Made by a program: the position numbers and the translations under genes. DNA of 64,000 nt from Streptomyces sporangiiformans (GTDB lineage Bacteria; Actinomycetota; Actinomycetes; Streptomycetales; Streptomycetaceae), in assembly GCF_005768555.2 (NCBI RefSeq), contig NZ_VCHX02000095.1, positions 29,216 to 93,215 on the forward strand. Reading direction: 5' to 3'. Shown one piece after another: positions 32,999 to 41,615 of this stretch (position 1 is its first letter; each line of letters starts with the position of its first letter). The notes below the pieces were generated by a model, which saw nothing but the letters and a program-made list of their open reading frames with translations, was not told the DNA's origin and ran no database searches.

Positions 32999-34302
32999 GC
33001 CTCGGCCGCCGGAGGAGTGCCGCGGTCGTCCAAGACCTTGTTGCGTCCCTTCCGGGGTTTCGATCTCTTCGTCTCCGGCTTCCGCCCCGGCTCCGACTCC
33101 GGGGAGGTGTCGACGTCGGGGATCTCTCCCGCTTCGGCGTCCCGTACGCCGTCCTTGCCGGGGATGTTGCCCAGGTTGATGGTGATCTCGTCGAGGAGGT
33201 CGATGGTCAGGTCCTCCAGGCCGCTCTCGATGGCCTTGGTCAGTCCGTCCTCGACCAGGCGCCGCAGGAGACCGACGATGCCGTGGGTGCGGCGGTAGAG
33301 GTACTCGGGCATCCGGCCTTCGGAGAGCGTGCCGGGGCCGGCGTTGAAGAGTCGGATCTCGTTCTCGATACCGATGAGGTGGTCGATGAAGGCGCCGGTG
33401 CGCGCGTCGCTGCTGTAGTCGAAGGCGTCGAGGGTGACGATGTCGAAGCGGCGCTCGGTCTGGGTGGAGGCGTCGGGGTTGTAGCTCTTGCCCTTCTTCA
33501 GCGGGGCGTAGACCCACTGGTTGGTGCGGGGGTCGTGCCAGCCCTCCCTGAGCAGGCCGGAGCGGGGGATGTTCACGCCGATGAGGACGAGCGTGACGTC
33601 CAGGTCCATCAGACTGCGGATCAGGTCGAGGGTGTCCTGGTCGTCTTCGCGGTGCATCTTCAGGCGGGTGATGTCGTCGATGATCAGGACTGTGGTGGCG
33701 TGCGCCTTGATCGATTCGCGGACGTTGCGGATCATGCCGCGCAGGTTTCTGCCGTACGGGGCGCCGTAGTAATCGAGGATCGCCTCGCACAGGCCGATCG
33801 GGGTGGCCTTCACCGGGGTCTGGCAGTAGGCGACCGGTGCGATCAAGTCCCGGGTGCCCGGCATCGGGTCGAGGTAGCACTCGGGGTACTGCTCGTACAG
33901 GTCGCGCCAGGTGTCCTCGAACTCGGCGGCGGTGCGGCAGGCGGTCTCCGTCTTGCCCTGGTAGCCGCCGCCGTTGATCATCAGCCCGTCCAGGGTGCTC
34001 GGGCCGATGCGCATCGCGTTGTTCTGGATCCGTGAGCGCATCAGCGTAGTGACCACCTCGCTCATCGGGGTGTCCAGCATCTGCATGTTCACGTGCGTGG
34101 CCGCGCGGTGCAGGTCGTACAGCGACTTCTTGCGCGGGCTCATCCGCCGGTACTCGGCCAGGGACATCTTCCTGACCGGCACAAACAGATCCCGTGTCCG
34201 GCGGAACTCCTGCCAGCCCTCATGCCGGGTCCGGTCCGGCCTGGGGCCGAAGCGCAGGAACGGCACGACAGCGTTCGGCGGCTCCGGGCGCAGGTTGCTC
34301 AT
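32995..34302 (-). CDS. tnsC: TnsC/TniB-like AAA+ ATPase
   Basis: Transposition regulator that bridges the target selector and transposase. The 435-residue protein has Walker A GGGYQGKTE (about residue 112), Walker B TVLIIDDI, a sensor-1-like LVLIGVNIP and a lid region (RRTHGIVGLLRRLVEDGL). The C-terminal 60 residues are a charged linker. ATG 34302 lies one base after the tnsB stop. Same operon as tnsB and tniQ. Confidence 0.9.
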   Translation of the reverse strand: MSNLRPEPPNAVVPFLRFGPRPDRTRHEGWQEFRRTRDLFVPVRKMSLAEYRRMSPRKKSLYDLHRAATHVNMQMLDTPMSEVVTTLMRSRIQNNAMRIGPSTLDGLMINGGGYQGKTETACRTAAEFEDTWRDLYEQYPECYLDPMPGTRDLIAPVAYCQTPVKATPIGLCEAILDYYGAPYGRNLRGMIRNVRESIKAHATTVLIIDDITRLKMHREDDQDTLDLIRSLMDLDVTLVLIGVNIPRSGLLREGWHDPRTNQWVYAPLKKGKSYNPDASTQTERRFDIVTLDAFDYSSDARTGAFIDHLIGIENEIRLFNAGPGTLSEGRMPEYLYRRTHGIVGLLRRLVEDGLTKAIESGLEDLTIDLLDEITINLGNIPGKDGVRDAEAGEIPDVDTSPESEPGRKPETKRSKPRKGRNKVLDDRGTPPAAEA

Positions 34303-34303
34303 C

Positions 34304-36622
34304 TCACGTCTCCTCTGTCGGCTGCGGGGCCGGGTCGCCGGGGCCGTCATCGTCGTCGGCGATGACGAAGAGATTGCGGCCACGGCGGCTCGATCCCAGC
34401 GGGGCAGGCGCCGACGGTTGCCGCGAGGACGTGGCTGCCTCCCGCCGCCGACGCCGGTGAGCATCCAGGCTCTCGGTGGCCTCCCGGGCCCGCTCCCGCC
34501 AGGGCGGCTCCGCATCCGGTGCGCCGACGGCGGCCAGGCGCGGTGGCTCGTCCGGCTTGGCCAGCTGTTTCGGCCGGTCCGCGGCGGCTGCCTTGGCCTG
34601 GGTGATCTCGCGTGCGTGCTGCACCCGCTGGGACTTGGTCAGCTGGGACGGCCAGTTCTCGACCGGGTCGACGGCCCCCAGCATCTCCAGGAGGATGGGG
34701 ACGAGGTCGGCGTCGGAGCGCGGCTTGAGACCTGCTTCCCGTACCCGGGTGAGGAGTTCCTCGACCCGGGCGTCCCCGAACGCCGGCATCTCGCCCTTCG
34801 GCGGCAGGCCCGTCCAGCGCAGTTCGTGCCACTCGTGGGTGTCGGGATCCCGGAAGTACACCACCCGCCGGTCGCGGGGTTCGCGGTGGATGATCCACTG
34901 CTTCTTGTAGCGGCCGCCGCGTGTGGAGTTCCTCTCGGGCGTGTGCAGCAGCTCGGCGTCGTACCAGAGTCCCTTGACCTTGACGCCCCGCCGGTAGATC
35001 CGCTTCACATGGTGCTCGGGCAGGAAGCGGTAGTACGTCTCCGGGGACGGGATGTCCAGGTCGAAGCCCTCCTGGGCGAAGGAGGCGGCGAACAGGGTGT
35101 TGGGGCTGTGGTTACCGCCCGGATCCCAGCAGGGTGCGAATTCGCCGAGCCTGCGGTTCTGCCAGGCCTTCACGACCCAGGTCGCGATGAAGTGCTCCAT
35201 CTGGGCCATCGTGAGCACCGCGTCGCCCTCCGGGTCGGCGCCACGGTCGGCGACGTCAACTCCCGTGTAGCCGGGCAGCTTCTCGAACACCAGCGAGCGG
35301 ATACCACCGAAGACGCGCTCCACCGCGGCCTTGTCCTGCGGGCGCAGCACGCGTGCCGGCAGGATCCGGCAGCCCATCGCCTCCTGGACGTCCACCAGGT
35401 GGTGGTTGCGGTAGACCGAACCGTGGTCGGAGGTGACGGTCTCGGGGGTGAAGAACGGCAGCCCGGCCACCTCGTACCCGGCGAACTCCGAGACCATGGC
35501 CGCCGGCAGCCCCGGATAGGGCCACTCCATGTCCTCGCCCCACTCCTCCCTCATGGGCAGCGGCAGCATGACATCGCGCAGCACCATCGCGACGTCCACC
35601 GAGGAGTCGGACACCAGGGTCAGCCGGAACGCGCAGATGGAGTGGGTGTAGACGTCCAGTGCCAGGGTGAGGTGGACGGTGACCGGGTCGCCGAAGACGT
35701 TCTCGCGGACCATTACCGGCAGAATCGTCGTGTCCAGCGCAACAACCTGCCCGGGGCGGGTCACCAGCACATGCCCGTTCTTGGTGGGCAGTTCGGCCGA
35801 GCGCTCGTACTTCGGCCGGGCACCGCCCGGCCCGAACCACTCCTTCCACACCCGCAGCAGGGTGTGATAGCTGGGGACCTCGATCTTCTTGCCCTGGGGC
35901 TCCTCGCCCTTACCGTCCTCCTTCCCGTCTTCCTTCTCGAAGGTCTCCCTCACATAGCGCCGGATCATGACCTCGCGAGTCCGCGCGCTCACTCGGGAGC
36001 GATGTTGCTGCGTCTCCGCCCTGACCGCGAAGATCGCCTCGCGGACCTCCTCGCTGACGCTCGGGTGTCCCCCGCTCGCCCGCAGCCACCGGTGATCGGC
36101 GCAGCCCACGATCCCGTACTTCCTACGGCGCTTCTCCCACCGCTCCAGCGTGCGCACCCCGACGGTCGCGACGCCCAGGAGCAGCTTGGCCTCCTCGGGC
36201 CGCAGCACCGCCAGCTCAGCGACCTTCGCCGCCCTCCGCTCACCCAGCGTCGTACGGTCCGGGTCGTACTCGGGGCGCGGCTCCCCCGGCTCGGGACGGA
36301 ACGGGTCACCGCTGCGGAAACCGCAGTTGACCTCCATCAGATGCGCGAAGCGCTGTTCCATCAAGGGCCGCTTCTCCGGCTTCACATCACTCCACGAAGC
36401 CGGCTGCCGCCCTCGGTTGGCGCCTTCCGCCGCCGTACGCGACGACGGCCGACACTGCGGATGATTGACCAGGAAACGGAAGCTCACCCGCTGGCGCTCG
36501 CCGTCCCCGCGGACGAGCTGGACCCGCCCCAGATGCGGCTCCTGCCTCTCGACCAGCCACTCCACCTCGTCGAGCACCACGCCCGCGCCAGGCGAGAGAT
36601 CCAGCGCCGCCGCCCCTATCAT
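34304..36622 (-). CDS. tnsB: TnsB-like DDE transposase
   Basis: Catalyses strand transfer and 3'-end cleavage. The 772-residue protein has N-terminal helix-turn-helix regions (ATVGVRTLERWEKRRRK), an rve RNase-H core with the DDE triad in VVALDTTILPV, VTSDHGSVYRNHH and QDKAAVERVFGG, a Mu-type C-terminal beta domain (VKGLWYDAELL) and a disordered basic tail likely to contact TnsC. ATG 36622 overlaps the tnsA stop (ATGA). Large open frames on the opposite strand are shadows. Confidence 0.93.
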   Translation of the reverse strand: MIGAAALDLSPGAGVVLDEVEWLVERQEPHLGRVQLVRGDGERQRVSFRFLVNHPQCRPSSRTAAEGANRGRQPASWSDVKPEKRPLMEQRFAHLMEVNCGFRSGDPFRPEPGEPRPEYDPDRTTLGERRAAKVAELAVLRPEEAKLLLGVATVGVRTLERWEKRRRKYGIVGCADHRWLRASGGHPSVSEEVREAIFAVRAETQQHRSRVSARTREVMIRRYVRETFEKEDGKEDGKGEEPQGKKIEVPSYHTLLRVWKEWFGPGGARPKYERSAELPTKNGHVLVTRPGQVVALDTTILPVMVRENVFGDPVTVHLTLALDVYTHSICAFRLTLVSDSSVDVAMVLRDVMLPLPMREEWGEDMEWPYPGLPAAMVSEFAGYEVAGLPFFTPETVTSDHGSVYRNHHLVDVQEAMGCRILPARVLRPQDKAAVERVFGGIRSLVFEKLPGYTGVDVADRGADPEGDAVLTMAQMEHFIATWVVKAWQNRRLGEFAPCWDPGGNHSPNTLFAASFAQEGFDLDIPSPETYYRFLPEHHVKRIYRRGVKVKGLWYDAELLHTPERNSTRGGRYKKQWIIHREPRDRRVVYFRDPDTHEWHELRWTGLPPKGEMPAFGDARVEELLTRVREAGLKPRSDADLVPILLEMLGAVDPVENWPSQLTKSQRVQHAREITQAKAAAADRPKQLAKPDEPPRLAAVGAPDAEPPWRERAREATESLDAHRRRRREAATSSRQPSAPAPLGSSRRGRNLFVIADDDDGPGDPAPQPTEET

Positions 36623-37437
36623 GAGACGCCTCCTGCCAGCACCACCCGCGACCTGTCCGTCAACGGCTGAGCAAGGTCGAGCCCGAGCCTGCGATGCCAG
36701 AGCAGGTGCAGCAACTGCGCCCGCGCCACCGGCCAGTACATCTGTTCGGCCGCCAACTCCCCGAACGTCACGCCCGCTTCGGCCTGGGCAAGCAGATCGG
36801 GCTGCACCCCGAGCACGTCTCGCGTCGGACGACGCTTCCCGTAGAACGCACTGAGCGTGGACCGCACATGTGGGCGCCACTCGGCCGCGACCGCGTAGTG
36901 CCATCCGCAGACAAGCGCCACTTCCTCGGCGGCCGCGAACGACTCCAGGTCCTCCGGCTCGATCAAGTCTCGGGGGCGCACGTCGATCAACCAGGTCCCC
37001 GCCCGCGTGACCGCGAAGAAGTCCGGCGTGTGGCTGCGCCACTTCTCCGCCGTACGGAACCGGATACGCAGCGGCTGCGACAGCACCTCGACCAGGTCAC
37101 CGGCGAAGTCCAAGGCCACGAGCAGCTGGTCCTCTTCGAGGCTCTCGAAACCGTGCAGGCGCCTCGTCGACACCAGTGACTCCAGACCGGGCCTGTGCCG
37201 CTGCTCCCGCCGCCAGGTGAACCCCCGCATCGGCCCGCGGCTCGCCACCGGCACCTGCCCCAGGTGTCGGACCGGGCCCGTGATCTCGTCCCCGGCGTAC
37301 TTCCACGTCGCCGTCCACCGGTCCGGCCAGCCATCGGAGATGCCCAAGCCACCCCGCCCCGCGTCCAGCGCGACCGGGACCAGCAGGTCCGTCCACGTAC
37401 AGCGATGGGACCACAAAGGGCGCCGGGTATCGCTCAT
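36619..37437 (-). CDS. tnsA: TnsA-like endonuclease
   Basis: Makes the 5' cuts that allow cut-and-paste transposition with TnsB. The 272-residue protein has a PD-(D/E)xK core: candidate Glu in FESLEEDQLL, Asp in SHTPDFFAV and LIDVRPRD, where the usual Lys of the motif is Arg. A C-terminal helical domain follows. ATG 37437 gives MSDTRRPLW. First gene of the tns operon. The K-to-R variation may lower activity or mark a lineage variant. Confidence 0.85.
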   Translation of the reverse strand: MSDTRRPLWSHRCTWTDLLVPVALDAGRGGLGISDGWPDRWTATWKYAGDEITGPVRHLGQVPVASRGPMRGFTWRREQRHRPGLESLVSTRRLHGFESLEEDQLLVALDFAGDLVEVLSQPLRIRFRTAEKWRSHTPDFFAVTRAGTWLIDVRPRDLIEPEDLESFAAAEEVALVCGWHYAVAAEWRPHVRSTLSAFYGKRRPTRDVLGVQPDLLAQAEAGVTFGELAAEQMYWPVARAQLLHLLWHRRLGLDLAQPLTDRSRVVLAGGVS

Positions 37438-37483
37438 GCTCCCAGGGAAGCCGTACGGCCCCCCTGGGAGGGGCGATCTTCGA

Positions 37484-37602
37484 AGTTGACGACAACTTGC
37501 ATGCAAAGAGCGCGGATCACGTCAGGAACGATGCGAATTCGGCGACAGATGTCGCGCTCAGAGCTTCACGAAAGGCCAGGTCGGGACGGGAAGATGACGA
37601 CA
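37484..37602. repeat. Candidate right-end repeats of the transposon
   Basis: On the minus strand TGTCGTCATCTTC (from 37602), TGTCGCCGAATTC (from 37547) and TGTCGTCAACTTC (from 37494) occur about 53-55 bases apart, as expected for transposase-binding repeats. The palindromes AAGTTGACGACAACTT (37484-37499) and TTGCATGCAA adjoin. Related but weaker strings (TGACGTCA, AGTCGCCGA) lie at the left edge near 31654 and 31675. Confidence 0.5.
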
Positions 37603-37724
37603 CCTACCGTGCTCAGTCTCACACCTTCCTGGCGCGGAAGCCCGAACAAACGGTGAGGAAGTCCTGCGGCCTCACCCTGGCGGAAAACCACGGGGCACAC
37701 CTGCAGCGTGGGGAATCATGCAGC

Positions 37725-38585
37725 ATGCGACCGGATGACTGGCACCTCACCGAAGACCTCGACGACTTCCTCGCCCGAGCCGGAGACTTCCTGCGCTCAC
37801 GGCCCGGCCTGCACGTCATGCCGCTGACGTGGACCGCGAGACTGCGCACGCGTGGGGCGGACGCGTTCGGCACCGAAGCCCCCGTCTTCGGCATGCTGGA
37901 GCGAGCGGGCGAGGTCCACGCCACCTTCTACCGCCTCCCGCCCCGCGCTCTGTGCCTCACCCCGCTCACGCCCGAGCAGGCCGACGCCCTCGCCGCCCAC
38001 CTGGCCGCCGTCGGGCACTCCCTTCCCTCCGTCAGCGCGGACCACAGCACCGCCACCGCTTTCGCCGAGGCCTGGCAGCGGCACACCGGCGCGACGCCGA
38101 GAATCCGCGACACGCGGCTCCGTCTGTACCGCCTCGGCACGCTCACCCCACCGGACCCGCTGCCGGCGGGCCGGGGCCGCATCCTGGGCGAGCAGGACCT
38201 TGAGCAAGTCATGTTCTGGTGCGGCGAGTTCGCCAAGGCCGTCGGGGAAGTCGTCTCCATAGACGCCGACTCGTGGGCCGACACACGCTACGCCGACAAG
38301 CGCTACACGCTCTGGGAGACCCCGGACGGCACTCCCGTCTCCATCGCGGGCATGAACCCGATGATCGGCGGCCAGGTCCAGGTGGACATCGTCTACACCC
38401 CGGCCCACCTGCGCGGTCACGGCTACGCGGGCGCCGTGACAGCGGAGGTGAGCCGGGCCGCGCTGGCCGCGGGCGCGAGGGAGGTCGTGCTGTTCGCGGA
38501 CCTGTCCAACCCCACCAGCAACGCCCTCTACCAGCGCCTCGGCTATCGCAAGCTCACCGACTGGGCCGCGTACGACTTCTCATGA
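37725..38585 (+). CDS. GNAT-family N-acetyltransferase
   Basis: A 286-residue protein with an N-terminal GNAT-like half (residues 1-130) and a C-terminal acetyltransferase domain. Its acetyl-CoA loop is VYTPAHLRGHGYAGAVTAEV (R/Q-x-x-G-x-G/A) and the end is NPTSNALYQRLGYRKL. ATG 37725 is chosen. It is the first chromosomal gene after the transposon. The substrate is unknown. Confidence 0.88.
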   Translation: MRPDDWHLTEDLDDFLARAGDFLRSRPGLHVMPLTWTARLRTRGADAFGTEAPVFGMLERAGEVHATFYRLPPRALCLTPLTPEQADALAAHLAAVGHSLPSVSADHSTATAFAEAWQRHTGATPRIRDTRLRLYRLGTLTPPDPLPAGRGRILGEQDLEQVMFWCGEFAKAVGEVVSIDADSWADTRYADKRYTLWETPDGTPVSIAGMNPMIGGQVQVDIVYTPAHLRGHGYAGAVTAEVSRAALAAGAREVVLFADLSNPTSNALYQRLGYRKLTDWAAYDFS

Positions 38586-38728
38586 AGCTCGACTTCTCAT
38601 GAAGCTCACGGCTCCGAAGTGCCGGCATGCACGCCAGCCGCAGGTCGCGGCCATCTCACCATCCTGACGAGGCCCAGCTCAGGCAGCACCGGCAACGCTC
38701 CCTGGCGCCACCGGCCTCGCCATGATGG

Positions 38729-39652
38729 TTATTCCGTGGGCCGGCGTGCCTGTCTTACTTCGCGGTCGATTGCCCAGGCGTCCGCCACTGGTCCCACGTG
38801 CCCGAGCTTGTCGGGATTGATCACCATGCGGATCGTCTGGATCTGCCCGTCGAGCACATCGAGCGCCAACGTGTGGAGCACCTTGCCGTCCCGGTCGCGG
38901 AAGATCGCGCCCGACTGACCGTTGACCTCATGCGGCTCGAACGTCACGTCGATCCGGGCCATCAGGGGGAAGACGGAGGCAAGCAGTCGGGCCACCTTCT
39001 CATCTCCGATGATGGCCCTGGCCAGCTGCGGGGCCTTGCCGCCGCCGTCGCCGACCATCGATACGTCGGCGGCGAGCAGGTCCCGCAGGCCGGCGACGTC
39101 GCCTTCGCGGAGGGCGTCGAAGAACCGCGTCGCCAGTTCCTCCCGCTCTGTGCGGTCCGCTTCGAAGCGGGGCCGGCCTGCGGCCATATGGCGCCGCGCC
39201 CGCACCGCCAGCTGGCGGCACGCCGCCTCCGAGCGCCCCACCGCCGACGCGACCTCGGGGAAGCCGAAGTCGAACACCTCCCGCAGCACGAAGACCGCCC
39301 GCTCGAGCGGGCTGAGCCGCTCCAGCAGCAACAGGGCCGCCATCGACACCGAGTCGGCCAGCTCCGCCGACCGCGCCGGATCCTCATACGGGTCGGCGAG
39401 CAGCGGCTCGGGGAACCACGGCCCGACGTACTCCTCCCGCCGGACGCGGGCCGAGCGCAGCACGTCGATCGAGATCCGGGTCACCACGGCCGAGAGGTAG
39501 GCCTTGGTCGACCTGGGCTCGGTCGGGGAGGCCTCGAAGCGCAGCCAGGTCTCCTGGACCGCGTCCTCGGCCTCGCTCACGCTGCCCAGGATCCGGTAGG
39601 CGATCGAGAACAGCAGCGGCCGCAGCTCCTGGAACTCCTCGGTCCTGCTCAT
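38729..39652 (-). CDS. ECF41-family sigma factor (SigJ-like)
   Basis: Alternative sigma factor of 307 residues: sigma2 (LLFSIAYRILGSVSEAEDAV), sigma4 (LSPLERAVFVLREVFDFGFP), and a C-terminal SnoaL-like domain of about 100 residues ending NPDKLGHVG. In ECF41 that extension replaces a separate anti-sigma factor and both inhibits and activates the sigma. ATG 39652 gives MSRTEEFQ. It lies 28 bases downstream of a DoxX gene, the usual type of ECF41 partner, and an ECF41-type promoter precedes the pair. Confidence 0.93.
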   Translation of the reverse strand: MSRTEEFQELRPLLFSIAYRILGSVSEAEDAVQETWLRFEASPTEPRSTKAYLSAVVTRISIDVLRSARVRREEYVGPWFPEPLLADPYEDPARSAELADSVSMAALLLLERLSPLERAVFVLREVFDFGFPEVASAVGRSEAACRQLAVRARRHMAAGRPRFEADRTEREELATRFFDALREGDVAGLRDLLAADVSMVGDGGGKAPQLARAIIGDEKVARLLASVFPLMARIDVTFEPHEVNGQSGAIFRDRDGKVLHTLALDVLDGQIQTIRMVINPDKLGHVGPVADAWAIDREVRQARRPTE

Positions 39653-39680
39653 GCCGGCTCCTCCCTGAAGCCCTGGCCGG

Positions 39681-40067
39681 TCAGCCGGTGAAGGACTCGG
39701 GGCCGAAGCGGCCCCACGCAACGAATGCCGCAAGCGCGAGATAGATCAGGTTCAGCACCACGAACTTGGATTCGCCGAGTCGGCCATGGGTGACCATCGC
39801 GCCGACCATCAGCAAGACCCAGCAGACGGCGGTCACCGGCGCCAGAACCGGTGCGATGTCGACCGCGGCGGGCAGGATCAAGCCCACCGCAGCCAGAAGC
39901 TCCAGGACGCCGAGGGTCTTGACGAAGCCGGCGCCGACGTCTTCCGTCCATCCCCCACCGTGAACCACGGCCAGTTTCTCCTTGGGCACGAATGTCTTGC
40001 TGATGCCGCCGATCAGAGCTACTGCGGCCAGCAGTCCGGCACCGATCCACAGCGCGAGGTTCATCAT
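39681..40067 (-). CDS. DoxX-family membrane protein
   Basis: A 128-residue protein with four hydrophobic helices (LALWIGAGLLAAVALIGG; LGVLELLAAVGLILP; VLAPVTAVCWVLLMVGAM; VVLNLIYLALAAFVAW). AAGGAG precedes tandem ATG codons (40067 or 40064). ECF41 sigma factors are commonly encoded with DoxX-like or carboxymuconolactone-decarboxylase proteins. First gene of the DoxX-sigma operon. Confidence 0.9.
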   Translation of the reverse strand: MMNLALWIGAGLLAAVALIGGISKTFVPKEKLAVVHGGGWTEDVGAGFVKTLGVLELLAAVGLILPAAVDIAPVLAPVTAVCWVLLMVGAMVTHGRLGESKFVVLNLIYLALAAFVAWGRFGPESFTG

Positions 40068-40102
40068 CCACTCCTTGATCGAGGATTGCCTGCACCTCGT
40101 AG

Positions 40103-40129
40103 GACGAGACAGCATCCCCGCCTGTGACA
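40103..40129 (-). promoter_or_regulatory. ECF41-type promoter
   Basis: On the minus strand, -35 TGTCACA (40123-40129) and -10 CGTC (40103-40106) are separated by exactly 16 bases, the described ECF41 consensus, 36 bases upstream of the DoxX start. It implies that the sigma factor controls its own operon. Confidence 0.88.
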
Positions 40130-40281
40130 TCTCCGAACACCCAGGCACGGGCACGGGAAGGCGGGCGGACGCGCGCGGGACGGGGAACAACCAGTCGGCC
40201 AGGCCGGTTGGCCCATGAGCAACGCTGATTCGGCACGCTGTAGCGGCTGTTGAAAGGGCCACCTTCGCCAAGGAGATTCAG

Positions 40282-40950
40282 TTGAGCGGCTTTGAGCCCA
40301 AGTTCATCACATTCGACATGTACGGAACTCTGACGGACTTCGCCATCGGGCCCGCCGCCAGAGAGGTGATCAAGGACGTAGCCCCGCCTGAGAGGCTGGA
40401 CGCCTTTCTCCACCGGTTCAGCTGCTACCAGCTCGATGAAGCGATGGGCGATTGGCGGCCTTATGACGAGGTGATTCATCGATCCTTCGAGCGAGCTTGC
40501 AAGAGCACCGGAGTCGAGTTCCGGCCGGGCGATCCCGCCAAGGTTTTCGCGGAGATCCCGGAATGGGGGCCCCACCCCGATGTCCCGGAACCTCTCGCGA
40601 AGCTCGCTGAGCATTTCCCTCTAGTCATCATCTCCAACGCCGCGGACAGACACGCTGGCCAGAACGTCGCGAAGCTCGGCGCTCCGTTCCACGCGGTGTA
40701 CACAGCGGAGATGTCGCAGGCCTACAAGCCAAGACTGCGCGCGTTCGAGTTCGCGTACGAACAGTTGGACTGCCGGCCGGAGGAAACGATGCACGTGTCG
40801 TCCAGCCCACGCTACGACCTGCAGTCAGCAACCGACCTTGGCGTGAGAGACACGGTGTATCTCAACAGAGGATACGAGCCGTCAGCGCCGTCCTATCACG
40901 CCTACGAGGTCACGTCCCTCGCCGGAGTGGTAGAAATTCTGGGCATCTGA
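40282..40950 (+). CDS. HAD-superfamily hydrolase (haloacid dehalogenase type II)
   Basis: A 222-residue enzyme with motif I FDMYGTLTDF (nucleophile Asp), motif II IISNAADRH, motif III lysine in QAYKPRLRAFEFAYE and motif IV around VSSSPRYDLQSATDLG, giving the type II dehalogenase pattern. The usual acidic pair of motif IV is weak (SSSPRYD). Start TTG 40282 has AAGGAG nine bases before it. It converges with the SUKH-like gene six bases away. Confidence 0.85.
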   Translation: MSGFEPKFITFDMYGTLTDFAIGPAAREVIKDVAPPERLDAFLHRFSCYQLDEAMGDWRPYDEVIHRSFERACKSTGVEFRPGDPAKVFAEIPEWGPHPDVPEPLAKLAEHFPLVIISNAADRHAGQNVAKLGAPFHAVYTAEMSQAYKPRLRAFEFAYEQLDCRPEETMHVSSSPRYDLQSATDLGVRDTVYLNRGYEPSAPSYHAYEVTSLAGVVEILGI

Positions 40951-40956
40951 AAGGGA

Positions 40957-41424
40957 TCAGCGGCAGAGCTCCATGATGGTGTCGCCGAAGTCGGGGAACT
41001 CTCGTGTGGCCTGCTCGGTCACGGCAGTTGCGGACGCGCGGAGGTGTGGTGCGAAATCTTCCGCGATGGCCGTCAGCTCACGATTGGCGCGTGGAACCCG
41101 GTCGGGCTCGTACGAGGTGGCAGCCTCCCAGGGGCCGAAGCCGTCGGCCAGCAGCCACAGGAAGCCCGCCAGGTTGCACGCGACGACGCCGGTCTCCCCT
41201 TCCGAGCCGAGGAAGACGACAGGCTGCTCGACCAGTGCCCGGCCACGGCGGATCAGCCAGAACGCGGCATATCCACCGGTGCCGTCCTGGCCGAACACAC
41301 GAAAGCCGTCGCCATTCAGGTCGCCGTTGCCGGTCCATGCACGGAACCAGGCAGTCGTCTCATCGGCAGACAGAAAGGCCGCACTAGCCACTGGGCAGCT
41401 TGGACCAGATCGGCGCAACGTCAT
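40957..41424 (-). CDS. SMI1/KNR4 (SUKH)-like protein
   Basis: A 155-residue protein. The central segment GDGFRVFGQDGTGGYAAFWL, followed by LVEQPVVFLGSEGETGVVAC and NLAGFLWLLADGFGPW, is typical of SUKH-type proteins, often immunity proteins against contact-dependent toxins. No toxin gene is adjacent. ATG 41424 is used, but the usual N-terminal part of the domain is short, so the start or the gene may be incomplete. Confidence 0.65.
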   Translation of the reverse strand: MTLRRSGPSCPVASAAFLSADETTAWFRAWTGNGDLNGDGFRVFGQDGTGGYAAFWLIRRGRALVEQPVVFLGSEGETGVVACNLAGFLWLLADGFGPWEAATSYEPDRVPRANRELTAIAEDFAPHLRASATAVTEQATREFPDFGDTIMELCR

Positions 41425-41559
41425 GAACGGGCCGACCTCGACGCTCAGTCCCGGGTGAGGTCGCCCACGTGATGGTGGCCGTCGCCGGAAAGGTGCGGGT
41501 GGCCAGGCTCTGCAGGGTGCACAGTGCTGCGGGTCCGGCGCACTTAAGGACGAGCTGAT

Positions 41560-41580
41560 TTGCCTAAAGGTGTTAGGTAA
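41560..41580. promoter_or_regulatory. Operator upstream of the TetR gene
   Basis: Inverted repeat TTGCCTAA (41560-41567) / TTAGGTAA (41573-41580), seven of eight pairs matched, with a 5-nt spacer, 36 bases before the TetR start. AT-rich for this genome and placed as a self-operator. Confidence 0.7.
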
Positions 41581-41615
41581 ATGCACAATCCCCTACTGTC
41601 GAAGGGGAGGACTGT

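Larger units (their letters stand above)
31654..37602. mobile_element. Tn7-like transposon (tnsA-tnsB-tnsC-tniQ)
   Basis: About 5.9 kb carrying only the four core transposition genes, all minus strand, with ATGA overlaps at tnsA/tnsB and tnsC/tniQ and a 1-bp gap at tnsB/tnsC. No cargo, CRISPR array or Cas gene is present. The left boundary is set by truncation of the thioesterase gene, the right by TGTCGYC-type repeats beyond tnsA; both ends are estimates and no target-site duplication was found. tniQ is frame-disrupted, so this copy may be immobile. Confidence 0.8.

Noticed and set aside
33974..36670. Long plus-strand open frame of nearly 900 codons
   Set aside because: It is antisense to tnsB and tnsC, whose products have complete motifs. 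GC-rich third positions keep the opposite strand open.
31654..37602. CRISPR-associated transposon
   Set aside because: tnsA-B-C-tniQ are present but there is no repeat-spacer array and no Cas gene anywhere in the window.
40957..41424. Polymorphic toxin-immunity locus
   Set aside because: A SUKH-like protein is present, but no toxin, WXG100 or RHS gene lies nearby.
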